64,000 nt of DNA, taken from the NCBI GenBank assembly GCA_002869855.2, contig NEWQ02000013.1, positions 165,650 to 229,649 on the forward strand, given 5' to 3'. Origin of the DNA: Nitrospira sp. CG24D (GTDB lineage: Bacteria > Nitrospirota > Nitrospiria > Nitrospirales > Nitrospiraceae). Position numbers and translations under genes: made by a program. Each line of letters opens with the position of its first letter. Within the stretch, counting starts at the first letter, position 1. The notes under the pieces were generated by a model. That model ran no database searches, was not told the origin of the DNA, and worked only from the letters and a program-made list of their open reading frames with translations. Shown here piece after piece: positions 34,505-44,004 of the stretch.

Positions 34505-35446
34505 ATGAAATCTACTCAACTCGTTTCCTCTATTCAGGAGAATATTGCCCGCGTCATTAAAGGCAAATCCAGAGTCATCGAGCTTACTGTCGTGTCGCTC
34601 CTGGCTCGCGGACACTTGCTGCTTGAAGACGTGCCAGGGGTCGGGAAAACGACCTTGGCCCATAGTCTGGCTCGCTCGTTGGACTGTTCATTCAAGCGCA
34701 TTCAATTTACCAGCGATCTCCTTCCGTCCGACATCGTCGGGGTGTCTATCTTCAATCGGCAGAAACAGGGGTTTGAATTTGTGCCGGGGCCAATCTTCGC
34801 GAATATCGTGCTGGCCGACGAGATCAATCGAACGACGCCCAAGACCCAAAGCAGTTTGCTGGAGGCCATGAGCGAAGCTCAGATCTCGGTCGACAATCAG
34901 ACCTATCCCCTTCACCAGCCTTTCATGGTCATTGCCACCCAAAACCCCGCGGAGTATCACGGAACGTTTCCCTTACCGGAGTCCCAGCTCGACCGTTTTT
35001 TGATGCGGGTGCAGATTGGATATCCGTCGCCTGAAGAAGAGCGCAAGGTGCTTGAACGACCCCAATCGCTTCACCCGGCAGAGGCACTTCAGCCGGTCGC
35101 AACGGCTCAAGATGTGCTCGCATTGCAGCAACAGGTCGATGATGTGCTGATGGAAGACAGTCTGATGGAATATCTACTGGCGATCATTCTTGCGACGCGA
35201 CAATCGGATTTGCTGTCGCTGGGAGTCAGCACGCGTGGAGCGCTGGCCCTCAGCCGGGCGGCGAAAGCCCTCGCTTTCGTGCGGGGCCGGGCCTATTGCT
35301 TGCCGGACGACATTAAAGAGCTAGCTCCTGCTGTGCTGTCTCATCGCATCATGGTGAGCCGCTCGCAGGGTTTGCGCCATCGTAGCTTTGAACAGTCGGA
35401 GCAGATTATTCAGGATCTGGTCGAGTCCGTTCCCGTTCCTGTCTAG
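34505..35446 (+). CDS. MoxR-family AAA ATPase
   Basis: This 313-residue ATPase has Walker A DVPGVGKTTLA at about residues 42-52, Walker B NIVLADEINRTTPKTQSSLLEAMSE, sensor 1 VIATQNP and the arginine-containing DRFLMR. MoxR proteins act as chaperones that assemble or insert cofactors in partner complexes, usually together with DUF58 and von Willebrand-type proteins. The next two genes are a DUF58 protein and a TgpA-type transglutaminase, a common three-gene set. The ATG at 34505 follows AGGAACGG. Confidence 0.94.
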   Translation: MKSTQLVSSIQENIARVIKGKSRVIELTVVSLLARGHLLLEDVPGVGKTTLAHSLARSLDCSFKRIQFTSDLLPSDIVGVSIFNRQKQGFEFVPGPIFANIVLADEINRTTPKTQSSLLEAMSEAQISVDNQTYPLHQPFMVIATQNPAEYHGTFPLPESQLDRFLMRVQIGYPSPEEERKVLERPQSLHPAEALQPVATAQDVLALQQQVDDVLMEDSLMEYLLAIILATRQSDLLSLGVSTRGALALSRAAKALAFVRGRAYCLPDDIKELAPAVLSHRIMVSRSQGLRHRSFEQSEQIIQDLVESVPVPV

Positions 35447-35485
35447 CGACAACGTACTTTCCTGCTCCATCGGAAGACTGCCGAT

Positions 35486-36604
35486 ATGCTCACCAGCGTG
35501 CGCCGTCTGTTCAGACATCTTATGCGGCATCGCTCGACTCGGGTGACGACGGAAGGCACGCGGTTTCTCTTTTTCACTTTCGCGGTCGCGGTCGCCGCGA
35601 TCAATACCGGCAATAATCTGTTCTACCTGCTTCTGGCAATGATGCTGAGCATCATCCTGATGTCCGGCATCATGGCGGAGGCTTGTCTTCGCCGATTGGA
35701 ATTTCACCGTCACCTTCCCGATCTTGTGTATGCCGGTGAACCGGTGACCGCGACGGTGGTGGTGGCCAACCGCAAGTCCCGTCTCCCGAGCTTTTCTCTG
35801 CATCTCTGGGATGTCACGGGTGAGCAAGATATCGATCGCGGCCTCACCCTGTGGCAGTTGATGCCCGGAGCCAGTCAGATCTTATCCTATCCGCTGATTG
35901 CGACCAGAAGAGGGCGGTTACGTTTTGACGGAGTCCGTGTCGGAACGTCGTTTCCGTTCGGCCTCTTCCACAAGAAAGCCTATTACCCTCTTGATGCATC
36001 AGTCGTGGTGGCTCCGGTCATCCGGCCGGTCGAGAGTACATTCCTGCAAAACTTAGCCGTGCTTGGTCAGGATTTGAGCTTGCCGCGAAAAGGGCATGGA
36101 AGTGATCTCTATAATTTGCGCCAATATCACGCGGGTGATGATTCCCGCACGATTCATTGGCTCTCCACAGCCCGTACCTCCAAACTTATGGTTCGGGAAA
36201 CGGAGGCGGAGGATCAGCGGCGTGTCACGCTCCTGCTTTCACTTCTCGCCCCACTTAGCCATGAGCGGCTGTTTGAGGAAGCCGTCTCACTTACCGCGTC
36301 GATGGCGCAGGATCTTGCGGCAAAGGGATATCAGGTCCGACTGGTTGTCGGAGGGATGTCATCTCCGTTTGGCCAAGGTGATGTCCATCTCTTACGGCTC
36401 ATGGAAGCTTTGGCGCTCTGTGAACGATGGAGTCCCGATGGACCAGAGAGTCAGTCGCCCTCTGATGATGCTTCGTATGATCCTGAAGGGGGAGCCACTA
36501 TTTTGCTCGCACCGTGGGGGGAGCCGAGGAAGCTCTTCCACGGCGTTCACCCCGATGGCATTGTGACGGAGTCGATGCTCCAAGGTAGGCTCCATGCCGT
36601 TTAA
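35486..36604 (+). CDS. DUF58 domain protein
   Basis: This 372-residue protein has two membrane helices near the N-terminus (about 27-70). A beta-rich region follows, then the DUF58 domain with GSDLYNLRQYHAGDDSRTIHWLSTARTSKLMVRETE at about 210-245, the hallmark motif of the family. It is the usual partner of MoxR ATPases; exact function is not established. Its end overlaps the start of the TgpA-like gene by about ten bases. Confidence 0.92.
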   Translation: MLTSVRRLFRHLMRHRSTRVTTEGTRFLFFTFAVAVAAINTGNNLFYLLLAMMLSIILMSGIMAEACLRRLEFHRHLPDLVYAGEPVTATVVVANRKSRLPSFSLHLWDVTGEQDIDRGLTLWQLMPGASQILSYPLIATRRGRLRFDGVRVGTSFPFGLFHKKAYYPLDASVVVAPVIRPVESTFLQNLAVLGQDLSLPRKGHGSDLYNLRQYHAGDDSRTIHWLSTARTSKLMVRETEAEDQRRVTLLLSLLAPLSHERLFEEAVSLTASMAQDLAAKGYQVRLVVGGMSSPFGQGDVHLLRLMEALALCERWSPDGPESQSPSDDASYDPEGGATILLAPWGEPRKLFHGVHPDGIVTESMLQGRLHAV

Positions 36605-38786
36605 CCAGGCGTTGTGCTTGTCCTCTGTGTTGCTTGCCGCAGCCGCGTTTATCGGACTGGCGCTTGGGACGAGTCTGCCGGAATGGCTGTTACTCCTCAC
36701 CGGCACTTCTCTGATTGTGACCCTTCTTCGAGCCCTTGCGGTGGATCGACTTCGCCACCTGCTTGACCGAATCCGGCTGTCGATCACAGCCTGGAACATT
36801 CTGACCGTGATGGCGTTCGTCGGGTTCTGGGTTGACTTATTATGGGTATCTGCAGACCTTCTCCCAGCCGGTGTCCACTTTCTCCTGATTCTGATGGTCA
36901 TCAAGCTATTCAACTTGGATCAGCGGCGAGACTATCTTCATCTCTATGCCATCAGTCTCATGGCAATTCTGGGGTCCGCCGCCTCGACCACGGATCTCTG
37001 GTACCTCCCTGTGTTTCTTGCGTACCTCCTGATGGGTGTCTGGACGCTGTTGCTATACCAGCTCACCAAGGAAACCGATCCGGGGCACAATGTTCCGAGT
37101 CTGTCTGAGGGATTGGTGACCACTCCCAGAGGACGGCAGCAGATCACCCCTGAGTTATTCTGGCTGGCAAACGGCCTTGCCGTCGGTGCCTTGTGTCTCA
37201 CTGTACTAATATTCTTTACGATCCCCCGTGTCAGTGCCGGGTTCGGTCAAAAAGGGTCCGGAGAAGGTCTCCGCACATCGGGGTTTTCCGAAACCGTCGA
37301 TCTCGGCATGATCGGTCCCGTCAAGCGGGACCCAGGAATTGTGATGCGCGTGGAGCTTCCTGACCGAACGGGGCTACAGTTGGACCGGTTCTATTTAAGA
37401 GGGATGGCGTATGACCGATACGACGGCAAATCCTGGACAACACGCCTGTCGCATCGACGGGCGTTGGCTGAATCGCCGGCCGGAACGTTTACGGTTCGGC
37501 CTGTCTCGGCACGGTCACCCCGTCCTCTAGGCCCGATTATTCGCCAAACAATTCTGCTCGAAGCGCTCGATACGACCGTGCTCTTTGCTGCCCCCTATCC
37601 TGAATCTATCAGCGGACAATTCCTGGCGATTCAGTCCGATCCGACCGGCGCTATCTATCTTCCCTTCCCAGCCTCAGCACGTCTTGAGTATACCGTGCAT
37701 TCTCGTCCCACGCCGATCGCGCCTGCCGACCTTCAATTTCAGCCTGCCGTATACACTGAGGTTTTCGCACAGCATTTTTTGCAACTTCCGGAATCGTCCG
37801 AGCGCGTCAGGGTGTTGGCCCAAGAGATCACGCAATCGAAAACGAGTGCCTATGAGAAGGCGCAGGCGATTGAGGCGTACCTCTCCAGAAATTATCGATA
37901 TAGTCTCGACATTTCTTCTGCGGTGCAAACGCGTCCACTCGAAGAATTTCTGTTTGAGCGGAAAACCGGATACTGCGAACATTATGCAACGGCCATGGTC
38001 GTGCTGCTGCGAAATGTAGGCGTTCCCGCACGGTTAGTCACGGGATTTCTTGCGACTGAGTGGAACGAGTATGGCAACTACTATCTGGTGCGACAGCGGG
38101 ACGCCCACGCGTGGGTGGAGGTCCATCTACCTAATTCCGGCTGGGTCACGATGGATCCCACTCCGGCCGTCAGCGAGACTGTCGGAGATTCACAATGGTT
38201 TGCAGTGAGCCGGGTGATCGATACACTCCGTCTGCGCTGGAACCGCTTCTTTGTCCAGTACAACGCAGCCGATCAGCTGGCGGTGGTGCGGGGGCTCAAG
38301 GAAGGGACGACGGTTGTTCGTGATCGAGCCTGGAGTTCGTTGTCTTCTCTCTTGGCGCCGGCGGGTGATTTTGCAGGCAAGCTTCTCAGTCGTGTCGGCG
38401 AAGGAAACGTACGCCTCACGCTAGGATTTCTGAGCTTCATCGCGCTCGGACTGGGCTTGGTGATATGGCTGGTGCAGCGAAAACCCTGGAACCGGTGGAG
38501 GTATTCCAGCGCGAGTCATAGAGAGCATGTCGTCATTACGCAGATTTATCGTAATGTTCTGAAACAGATCGCCCGCTACGGTATCGTCAAGACGGAGCAT
38601 ACTACTCCGAGAGAGTTCTTGCTGGTTGTGGGGAACCAATGGGAAGCCGCAGGTGAATCAGTGTCGACGATCACGGAGTTGTATTGCCGAGGACGATTCG
38701 GGAAGGCCATGCTAACCCAGCAAGAGATCGATTTGGCCTATCAGAGTTTAAGGCAGTTGACACTCATCGATCCTCCATCAAGGTAG
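36594..38786 (+). CDS. TgpA-type membrane transglutaminase-like protein
   Basis: This 730-residue protein has six or so membrane helices in the first 230 residues (DUF3488/TgpA N-terminal domain). A periplasmic transglutaminase core carries the triad Cys461 (GYCEHYATAM), His505 (DAHAWVEV) and Asp521 (MDPTPA). A last membrane helix at about 604-623 and a cytoplasmic DUF4129-like tail follow. TgpA-like proteins are periplasmic peptidases or transamidases. It belongs to the moxR-DUF58 operon by overlap. Confidence 0.93.
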   Translation: MPFNQALCLSSVLLAAAAFIGLALGTSLPEWLLLLTGTSLIVTLLRALAVDRLRHLLDRIRLSITAWNILTVMAFVGFWVDLLWVSADLLPAGVHFLLILMVIKLFNLDQRRDYLHLYAISLMAILGSAASTTDLWYLPVFLAYLLMGVWTLLLYQLTKETDPGHNVPSLSEGLVTTPRGRQQITPELFWLANGLAVGALCLTVLIFFTIPRVSAGFGQKGSGEGLRTSGFSETVDLGMIGPVKRDPGIVMRVELPDRTGLQLDRFYLRGMAYDRYDGKSWTTRLSHRRALAESPAGTFTVRPVSARSPRPLGPIIRQTILLEALDTTVLFAAPYPESISGQFLAIQSDPTGAIYLPFPASARLEYTVHSRPTPIAPADLQFQPAVYTEVFAQHFLQLPESSERVRVLAQEITQSKTSAYEKAQAIEAYLSRNYRYSLDISSAVQTRPLEEFLFERKTGYCEHYATAMVVLLRNVGVPARLVTGFLATEWNEYGNYYLVRQRDAHAWVEVHLPNSGWVTMDPTPAVSETVGDSQWFAVSRVIDTLRLRWNRFFVQYNAADQLAVVRGLKEGTTVVRDRAWSSLSSLLAPAGDFAGKLLSRVGEGNVRLTLGFLSFIALGLGLVIWLVQRKPWNRWRYSSASHREHVVITQIYRNVLKQIARYGIVKTEHTTPREFLLVVGNQWEAAGESVSTITELYCRGRFGKAMLTQQEIDLAYQSLRQLTLIDPPSR

Positions 38787-38812
38787 CAGCCTGGCCCATC
38801 GGACGGACGAGT

Positions 38813-39796
38813 TCATGTCCGTGTGACGGACGGCCAGAATGAATCCAGATCAACATTTCCTCCGGTCAGAATCACCACACCCCGCCGGCCGGCTACCGCA
38901 GGTTCTCGCCGCAGGAGAGGAGCTAAAGCCACAGCACTCGATGGCTCTATGGCCAGCTGGAGGTTCTCTTGTGCGAACCGCATTGCACCCAGAATCTCTT
39001 CCTCTGAAACCGGAAACACATTCGCAAGATGCCGGCGCAAGGTAGGCAGTGTTCGACTGACAAGACTCGTCCGAAGACCGTCCGCCACCGTGGGGGCGTG
39101 GTCATTGGCACAACCTCGTTTTGACAAAGCGATTCAATGACATCTGCCGCTCCGAGTGGATCGCAGGCATACAGCAACAAGCGTAGATTGAGATGGTGGG
39201 CCGCTATGCGAAGACCCGATAAGAGCCCTCCTCCCCCGACTGGTTCCCGTACGACATCCAGATTGCTGACCTGTTGGCGCAGCTCCAGCATGATGGCTCC
39301 TTGGCCTGCAATCACCTGAGGGTCATTGAATGCATGGATATGCCAGGCGTTCTCATGCGCAAGTGTTTCACGAAGAGCTTGTTCTGCTGGCCGTACGATC
39401 TTCGACCACAATCACGTGAGCGCCATGCTGAGCGATGGCCAGCTGCTTTCTCGGGACATACGGCTTCGGGACAATCACGTATGCAGAAAGGTTGAGTAAC
39501 GAGACTGCTAGAGCAAGGCCTTGTCCGTGATTTCCGGATGAAATAGTGGCAACTGTTCGACCAAGGCCCTTTGCTTCTACTCGCGACGCTGCGTAATAGG
39601 CTCCACGAAATTTGAAAGATCCTGTCCGTTGGGCAGTCTCACATTTGAGAAAGACGGTGGCAGACGTCAGGGCATCAAGTTCTACATTCGTCTTGACGGG
39701 TGCGACGTAAGAAACGTTGCGGAGTATTTCCCTTGCTCGCAGGATATCTTCGAAAAAGACATCTGCGCCCATAGGTCTTACCAGCAGAATGCGCAC
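38813..39796 (-). pseudogene. Threonine/serine dehydratase-like gene with two frameshifts
   Basis: Three consecutive minus-strand pieces together give a pyridoxal-phosphate-dependent dehydratase. Piece 1 (39796 to about 39390) has KCETAQRTGSFKFRGA with the PLP lysine and SSGNHGQGLALA. Piece 2 (about 39390 to 39100) has FNDPQVIAGQGAIMLEL and EPVGGGGLLSG. Piece 3 (39100 to 38813) has EEEILGAMRFAQENLQLAIEPSSAVALAP and ILTGGNVDL. The frame changes near 39388-39391 and near 39097-39102. Each could be a single base change, so sequencing error is possible. A full enzyme of about 320 residues would deaminate threonine or serine. Confidence 0.83.
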
Positions 39797-39851
39797 ACGG
39801 AGAATAGAGTCGAACTTTATAGGAAGGGTGGAAGAATTTCCGGAACCATTA

Positions 39852-39926
39852 TGGAGCGGGAAAAGGGATTTGAACCCTCGACCCTCGCCTTGGCAAGGCG
39901 ATGCTCTACCACTGAGCTATTCCCGC
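39852..39926 (-). tRNA. tRNA-Gly (anticodon GCC)
   Basis: On the minus strand the acceptor GCGGGAA pairs with TTCCCGC, the anticodon stem TCGCC/GGCGA flanks loop TTGCCAA (anticodon GCC), and the T-loop is TTCAAAT. The 3' CCA is encoded (39852-39854). Confidence 0.95.
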
Positions 39927-40188
39927 TCTCAAGAGGACTCAAGAAGAGGGGGGATTCTACTGAGACGGGCATGTACTGTCAAGCAGCTCACTCCAAGAAT
40001 TCTGCAGAGCCAAGAAGCTTTTGAATTGGGCCACAAAAGACTAAGTCGTTACCAAATGGTAGCGCGCGATATTTACAGCATTGATAATATTCAACATACT
40101 GTTTTTATGATGTTTTATGCGAGTCTGCCTTATCCATACTTAGGGTCATTGGTACATGAACTACTCATTGATGGCCAGATGCTGAGTT

Positions 40189-40216
40189 TTGATCCTGTCA
40201 CGGCAGTAGATAAAAT
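40189..40216 (+). promoter_or_regulatory. Candidate sigma-70 promoter upstream of nxrA
   Basis: TTGATC at 40189-40194 and TAAAAT at 40211-40216 are separated by 16 bases. This would give a leader of about 260 bases before nxrA. Other promoters in the AT-rich stretch are equally possible. Confidence 0.3.
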
Positions 40217-40445
40217 AGCTTTTATATAACAATAGCTTGTATCTTTTATTCCATTGCGATTCTGCGCAAATGCAATGGTTTGGATATTGCGATACAAAGT
40301 GCCGTTATGTCCAAGAGCATTCATCAAATGTCTAGCAAGATCAAGAATCACGAGCTTGATTTAGCTAAGCGCGATGGCGGGTTCTTGGGCAGGTCCATCA
40401 GGAAGGGGGGTGGTGGAGTTCAGCTGTGCGGAAGTAAGGTTACGC

Positions 40446-40460
40446 GGGCTCTTTGAGCCC
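40446..40460 (+). promoter_or_regulatory. Perfect hairpin just before the nxrA ribosome binding site
   Basis: GGGCTC and GAGCCC pair around a TTT loop, ending a few bases before the TTAGGAGGTG Shine-Dalgarno of nxrA. It may stabilise the messenger or modulate translation. Confidence 0.6.
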
Positions 40461-40481
40461 TCAACTTAGGAGGTGTTCACA

Positions 40482-43400
40482 ATGTTTTTGTCACGCAGAC
40501 AGTTTTTGAAAGTCTCTGCGGGAACCGTCGCCGCGGTGGCGGTGGCAGATAAGGTCCTGGCGTTGACCGCGCTCCAGCCGGTCATCGAAGTCGGGAACCC
40601 GCTGGGTGACTACCCGGATCGTTCGTGGGAGCGTGTCTATCACGATCAATACCGGTACGATTCATCCTTTACGTGGTGTTGTTCGCCGAACGATACGCAC
40701 GCCTGCCGTATTCGGGCCTTCGTCCGGAACGGTGTGGTTATGCGCGTCGAGCAGAACTACGACCACCAAACCTATGAAGACCTCTACGGCAACCGCGGCA
40801 CGTTCGCACACAATCCGCGCATGTGCTTGAAGGGGTTCACCTTCCATCGCCGCGTATACGGCCCCTATCGTTTGAAGGGTCCGTTGATGCGGAAGGGCTG
40901 GAAGGCGTGGATGGACGACGGTTCCCCCGAGCTGACGCCAGACACCAAGCGGAAATACAAGTTTGACAGTCGCTTCCTGGACGACATGCTCCGCGTGTCC
41001 TGGGATACGGCTTTCACCTATGCTGCCAAGGCGATGGTAATCATTGCCACGCGGTATAGCGGTGAAGCCGGTGCGCGTCGTCTCCGCGAGCAGGGCTATG
41101 CTCCGGAAATGATCGAAATGATGAAGGGCGCAGGTACTCGGTGCTTCAAGCATCGCGCAGGTATGCCGGTGCTCGGTATTCTCGGTAAGATGGGCAACAC
41201 CCGCATGAACGGTGGTATCAACGCGTTGTTGGACACCTGGATTCGGAAGGTCAGCCCAGAGCAGGCGCAGGGCGGCCGTTATTGGTCGAACTACACCTGG
41301 CACGGCGACCAGAACCCAGCCCACCCCTGGTGGTCCGGGGCTCAGGGTTCCGACATCGACCTTTCCGACATGCGCTTCTCCAAGCTGAACACCAGCTGGG
41401 GTAAGAACTTCGTCGAAAACAAGATGCCGGAAGCTCACTGGAAGTTGGAATGTATCGAGCGCGGCGCTCGCGTGGTCGTGATCACGCCCGAATACAATCC
41501 GACCGCCTATCGTGCCGACTACTGGATGCCGCTGCGTCCGGAGTCAGACGGCGCCCTCTTTCTGGGTGCCATGAAGATCATTGTCGATGAAAACATGCAC
41601 GACATTGACTTCTTGAAGTCATTCACCGACGCGCCCATCCTGGTGCGTACCGACACCCTCCAGTATCTGGATCCGCGGGATGTGGTGAAGGACTATGCAT
41701 TCCCCGACTTCTCGAAGAGCTACTCGGGCCGTATGCAATCGTTGAAGCCGGAACAGATCGAACGGCTCGGCGGCATGATGGTCTGGGATCTCAACAAGAA
41801 GCAGGCGGTGCCCCTCCATCGTGAACAGGTGGGATGGCACTATACGAACAGCGGTATCGACGCAGCCCTCAACGGAACCTTCCGTGTGAAGCTGCTCAAC
41901 GGTCGTGAGATCGATGCGATGCCGGTGTGGCAGATGTATCTGGTGCACTTCCAGGACTACGACCTGGATACCACGCATCAGATTTGCCGCACTCCGAAGG
42001 ACCTCATCGTCCGGTGGGCCCGCGACTCAGGCACGATCAAGCCGGCCGCGATTCACAACGGTGAAGGAACCTGTCACTATTTCCATCAGACCATTAACGC
42101 CCGCGGCGCCGCGATGGTGCTCATCATCACCGGTAACGTCGGCAAGTTCGGAACAGGACAGCATACATGGGCCGGTAACTACAAAGCCGGAACATGGACC
42201 GCTACGCCTTGGTCCGGCGCTGGTCTGGCCGTGCATACCGGTGAAGATCCGTTCAACATCACGACGGATCCGAACGCGCACGGTAAGGAAATCAAGACCA
42301 AGTCGTACTACTACGGCGAAGAGGTCGGTTATTGGAACCACGGTGATACCGCCTTGATCGTCAATACTCCCAAGTATGGACGGAAGGTCTTCACCGGGAA
42401 AACCCACATGCCGACCCCGAGCAAGTTCCGTTGGGTGACCAACGTCAACGTGCTCAACAACGCCAAGCACCATTACGACATGGTGCGCAACGTGGATCCG
42501 AACATCGAGACCCTGATCACTCAGGACATCGAGATGACCTCGGACGTCAACCACAACGATATCGCCTTTGCCTGTAACTCATGGATGGAGTTCACCTATC
42601 CGGAAATGACCGTGACGGTGTCCAATCCCTGGGTGCAGATTTGGAAGGGTGGTATTCGTCCCTTGTACGACACCCGCAACGACCTCGATACCTTCGCAGG
42701 CGTGGCGGCGAAATTGTCGGACATGACCGGCGACAAGCGCATGAAAGACTACTTCGCGATGGTATATACCAACCGCGTTGACGTCTATGCGCAGCGTATG
42801 CTCGATGCCTCCTCGACCTTCTACGGCTACTCAGCAGACGTCATGCTGAAGTCGGAAAAGGGCTGGATGGTCATGGTCCGTACCTATCCGCGGCACCCCT
42901 TCTGGGAAGAGACCAACGAGTCGAAGCCCATGTGGACCCGCAGCGGCAGGTACGAGAACTATCGTATTGAGCCGGAAGCCATCGAGTACGGCGAAAACTT
43001 CATCTCTCACCGTGAGGGACCGGAAGCGACACCGTACCTGCCGAACGCCATCTTTACGACGAACCCCTATTGTCGTCCGGATGACTATGGTATTCCGATC
43101 ACGGCGCAACATCACGATGACAAGACGGTCCGTAACATCAAGCTGTCCTGGCACGAGATCAAGCGTCACAGCAACCCGTTGTGGGAAAAAGGGTACCAGT
43201 TCTACTGCGTTACCCCGAAGACCCGTCACCGGGTGCACAGCCAATGGTCGGTAAACGACTGGGTGCAGATCTATGAGTCGAACTTCGGCGATCCGTACCG
43301 CATGGACAAGCGGACGCCTGGTGTCGGCGAACACCAGTTGCACATCAACCCACAGGCCGCGAAAGACCGCGGCATCAACGACGGCGACTACGTCTATGTG

Positions 43401-43919
43401 GACGGAAACCCGGTGGACCGGCCGTACCGCGGCTGGAAGCCTTCGGATCCGTACTACAAGGTGGCGCGGTTGATGATCCGTGCGAAGTACAACCCCTCCT
43501 ATCCGTACCACGTCACGATGGCGAAACACGCCCCGTACGTGGCGACGCCGAAGTCGGTGAAAGGCCACGAGACACGTCCAGATGGACGCGCCATCGCGGT
43601 GGACACCGGTTATCAATCAAACTTCCGGTATGGGGCTCAACAGTCCTTTACCCGGAACTGGTTGATGCCGATGCACCAAACCGACTCACTCCCGGGTAAG
43701 CACGCGATTGCCTGGAAGTTCAAGTGGGGCTATCAGGTCGACCACCACGCGATCAACACGGTACCGAAGGAATGTCTCATCCGCATCACCAAGGCGGAAG
43801 ACGGCGGTATCGGTGCACGTGGTCCGTGGGAACCGGTCCGGACAGGCTTCACGCCGGGTCAGGAAAACGAGTTCATGATCAAGTGGCTCAAAGGCGAACA
43901 CATCAAGATCAAGGTGTAA
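40482..43919 (+). CDS. nxrA: Nitrite oxidoreductase subunit alpha (NxrA)
   Basis: This catalytic molybdenum subunit of 1145 residues oxidises nitrite to nitrate. It begins with a twin-arginine signal (SRRQFLKVSAG, residues 4-14), so the enzyme is exported to the periplasmic side. Cysteines at about 66, 67, 75 and 115 lie where the proximal [4Fe-4S] cluster of the family binds. Asp276 in TWHGDQNP aligns with the molybdenum ligand of NarG. Molybdopterin-binding blocks follow through the rest (NGEGTCHYFHQ, ITGNVGKFGTG, CYVTPKTRHRVHSQWS-like region). ATG 40482 is chosen because the GTG at 40473 lies inside the Shine-Dalgarno sequence. It precedes nxrB by 85 bases and has no linked membrane or chaperone subunit. 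Confidence 0.97.
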   Translation: MFLSRRQFLKVSAGTVAAVAVADKVLALTALQPVIEVGNPLGDYPDRSWERVYHDQYRYDSSFTWCCSPNDTHACRIRAFVRNGVVMRVEQNYDHQTYEDLYGNRGTFAHNPRMCLKGFTFHRRVYGPYRLKGPLMRKGWKAWMDDGSPELTPDTKRKYKFDSRFLDDMLRVSWDTAFTYAAKAMVIIATRYSGEAGARRLREQGYAPEMIEMMKGAGTRCFKHRAGMPVLGILGKMGNTRMNGGINALLDTWIRKVSPEQAQGGRYWSNYTWHGDQNPAHPWWSGAQGSDIDLSDMRFSKLNTSWGKNFVENKMPEAHWKLECIERGARVVVITPEYNPTAYRADYWMPLRPESDGALFLGAMKIIVDENMHDIDFLKSFTDAPILVRTDTLQYLDPRDVVKDYAFPDFSKSYSGRMQSLKPEQIERLGGMMVWDLNKKQAVPLHREQVGWHYTNSGIDAALNGTFRVKLLNGREIDAMPVWQMYLVHFQDYDLDTTHQICRTPKDLIVRWARDSGTIKPAAIHNGEGTCHYFHQTINARGAAMVLIITGNVGKFGTGQHTWAGNYKAGTWTATPWSGAGLAVHTGEDPFNITTDPNAHGKEIKTKSYYYGEEVGYWNHGDTALIVNTPKYGRKVFTGKTHMPTPSKFRWVTNVNVLNNAKHHYDMVRNVDPNIETLITQDIEMTSDVNHNDIAFACNSWMEFTYPEMTVTVSNPWVQIWKGGIRPLYDTRNDLDTFAGVAAKLSDMTGDKRMKDYFAMVYTNRVDVYAQRMLDASSTFYGYSADVMLKSEKGWMVMVRTYPRHPFWEETNESKPMWTRSGRYENYRIEPEAIEYGENFISHREGPEATPYLPNAIFTTNPYCRPDDYGIPITAQHHDDKTVRNIKLSWHEIKRHSNPLWEKGYQFYCVTPKTRHRVHSQWSVNDWVQIYESNFGDPYRMDKRTPGVGEHQLHINPQAAKDRGINDGDYVYVDGNPVDRPYRGWKPSDPYYKVARLMIRAKYNPSYPYHVTMAKHAPYVATPKSVKGHETRPDGRAIAVDTGYQSNFRYGAQQSFTRNWLMPMHQTDSLPGKHAIAWKFKWGYQVDHHAINTVPKECLIRITKAEDGGIGARGPWEPVRTGFTPGQENEFMIKWLKGEHIKIKV

Positions 43920-44004
43920 GGCTGCGAGTCGGACAACTTGAATGGAAATGTGTCAGTAACAATGAGTCACTACATTCGGATCATGACTACAAGGAGGATT
44001 CACA

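Larger units (their letters stand above)
39927..40481. other. AT-rich leader region upstream of nxrA
   Basis: These 555 bases contain no credible gene, and the central part (about 40040-40370) is far more AT-rich than the surrounding chromosome. A candidate promoter lies at 40189-40216 (TTGATC, 16 bases, TAAAAT). A short perfect hairpin sits at 40446-40460. The region is likely to hold the control elements of the nitrite oxidoreductase genes. Confidence 0.6.

Noticed and set aside
40270..40300. Sigma-54-like site in the nxrA leader (TGGTTTGGATATTGC)
   Set aside because: The GG-N10-GC spacing fits, but the -24 box has several mismatches, so it is not convincing.
40662..41438. Long minus-strand frame opposite nxrA
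   Set aside because: It is a shadow of nxrA codon usage with no ribosome binding site or domain.
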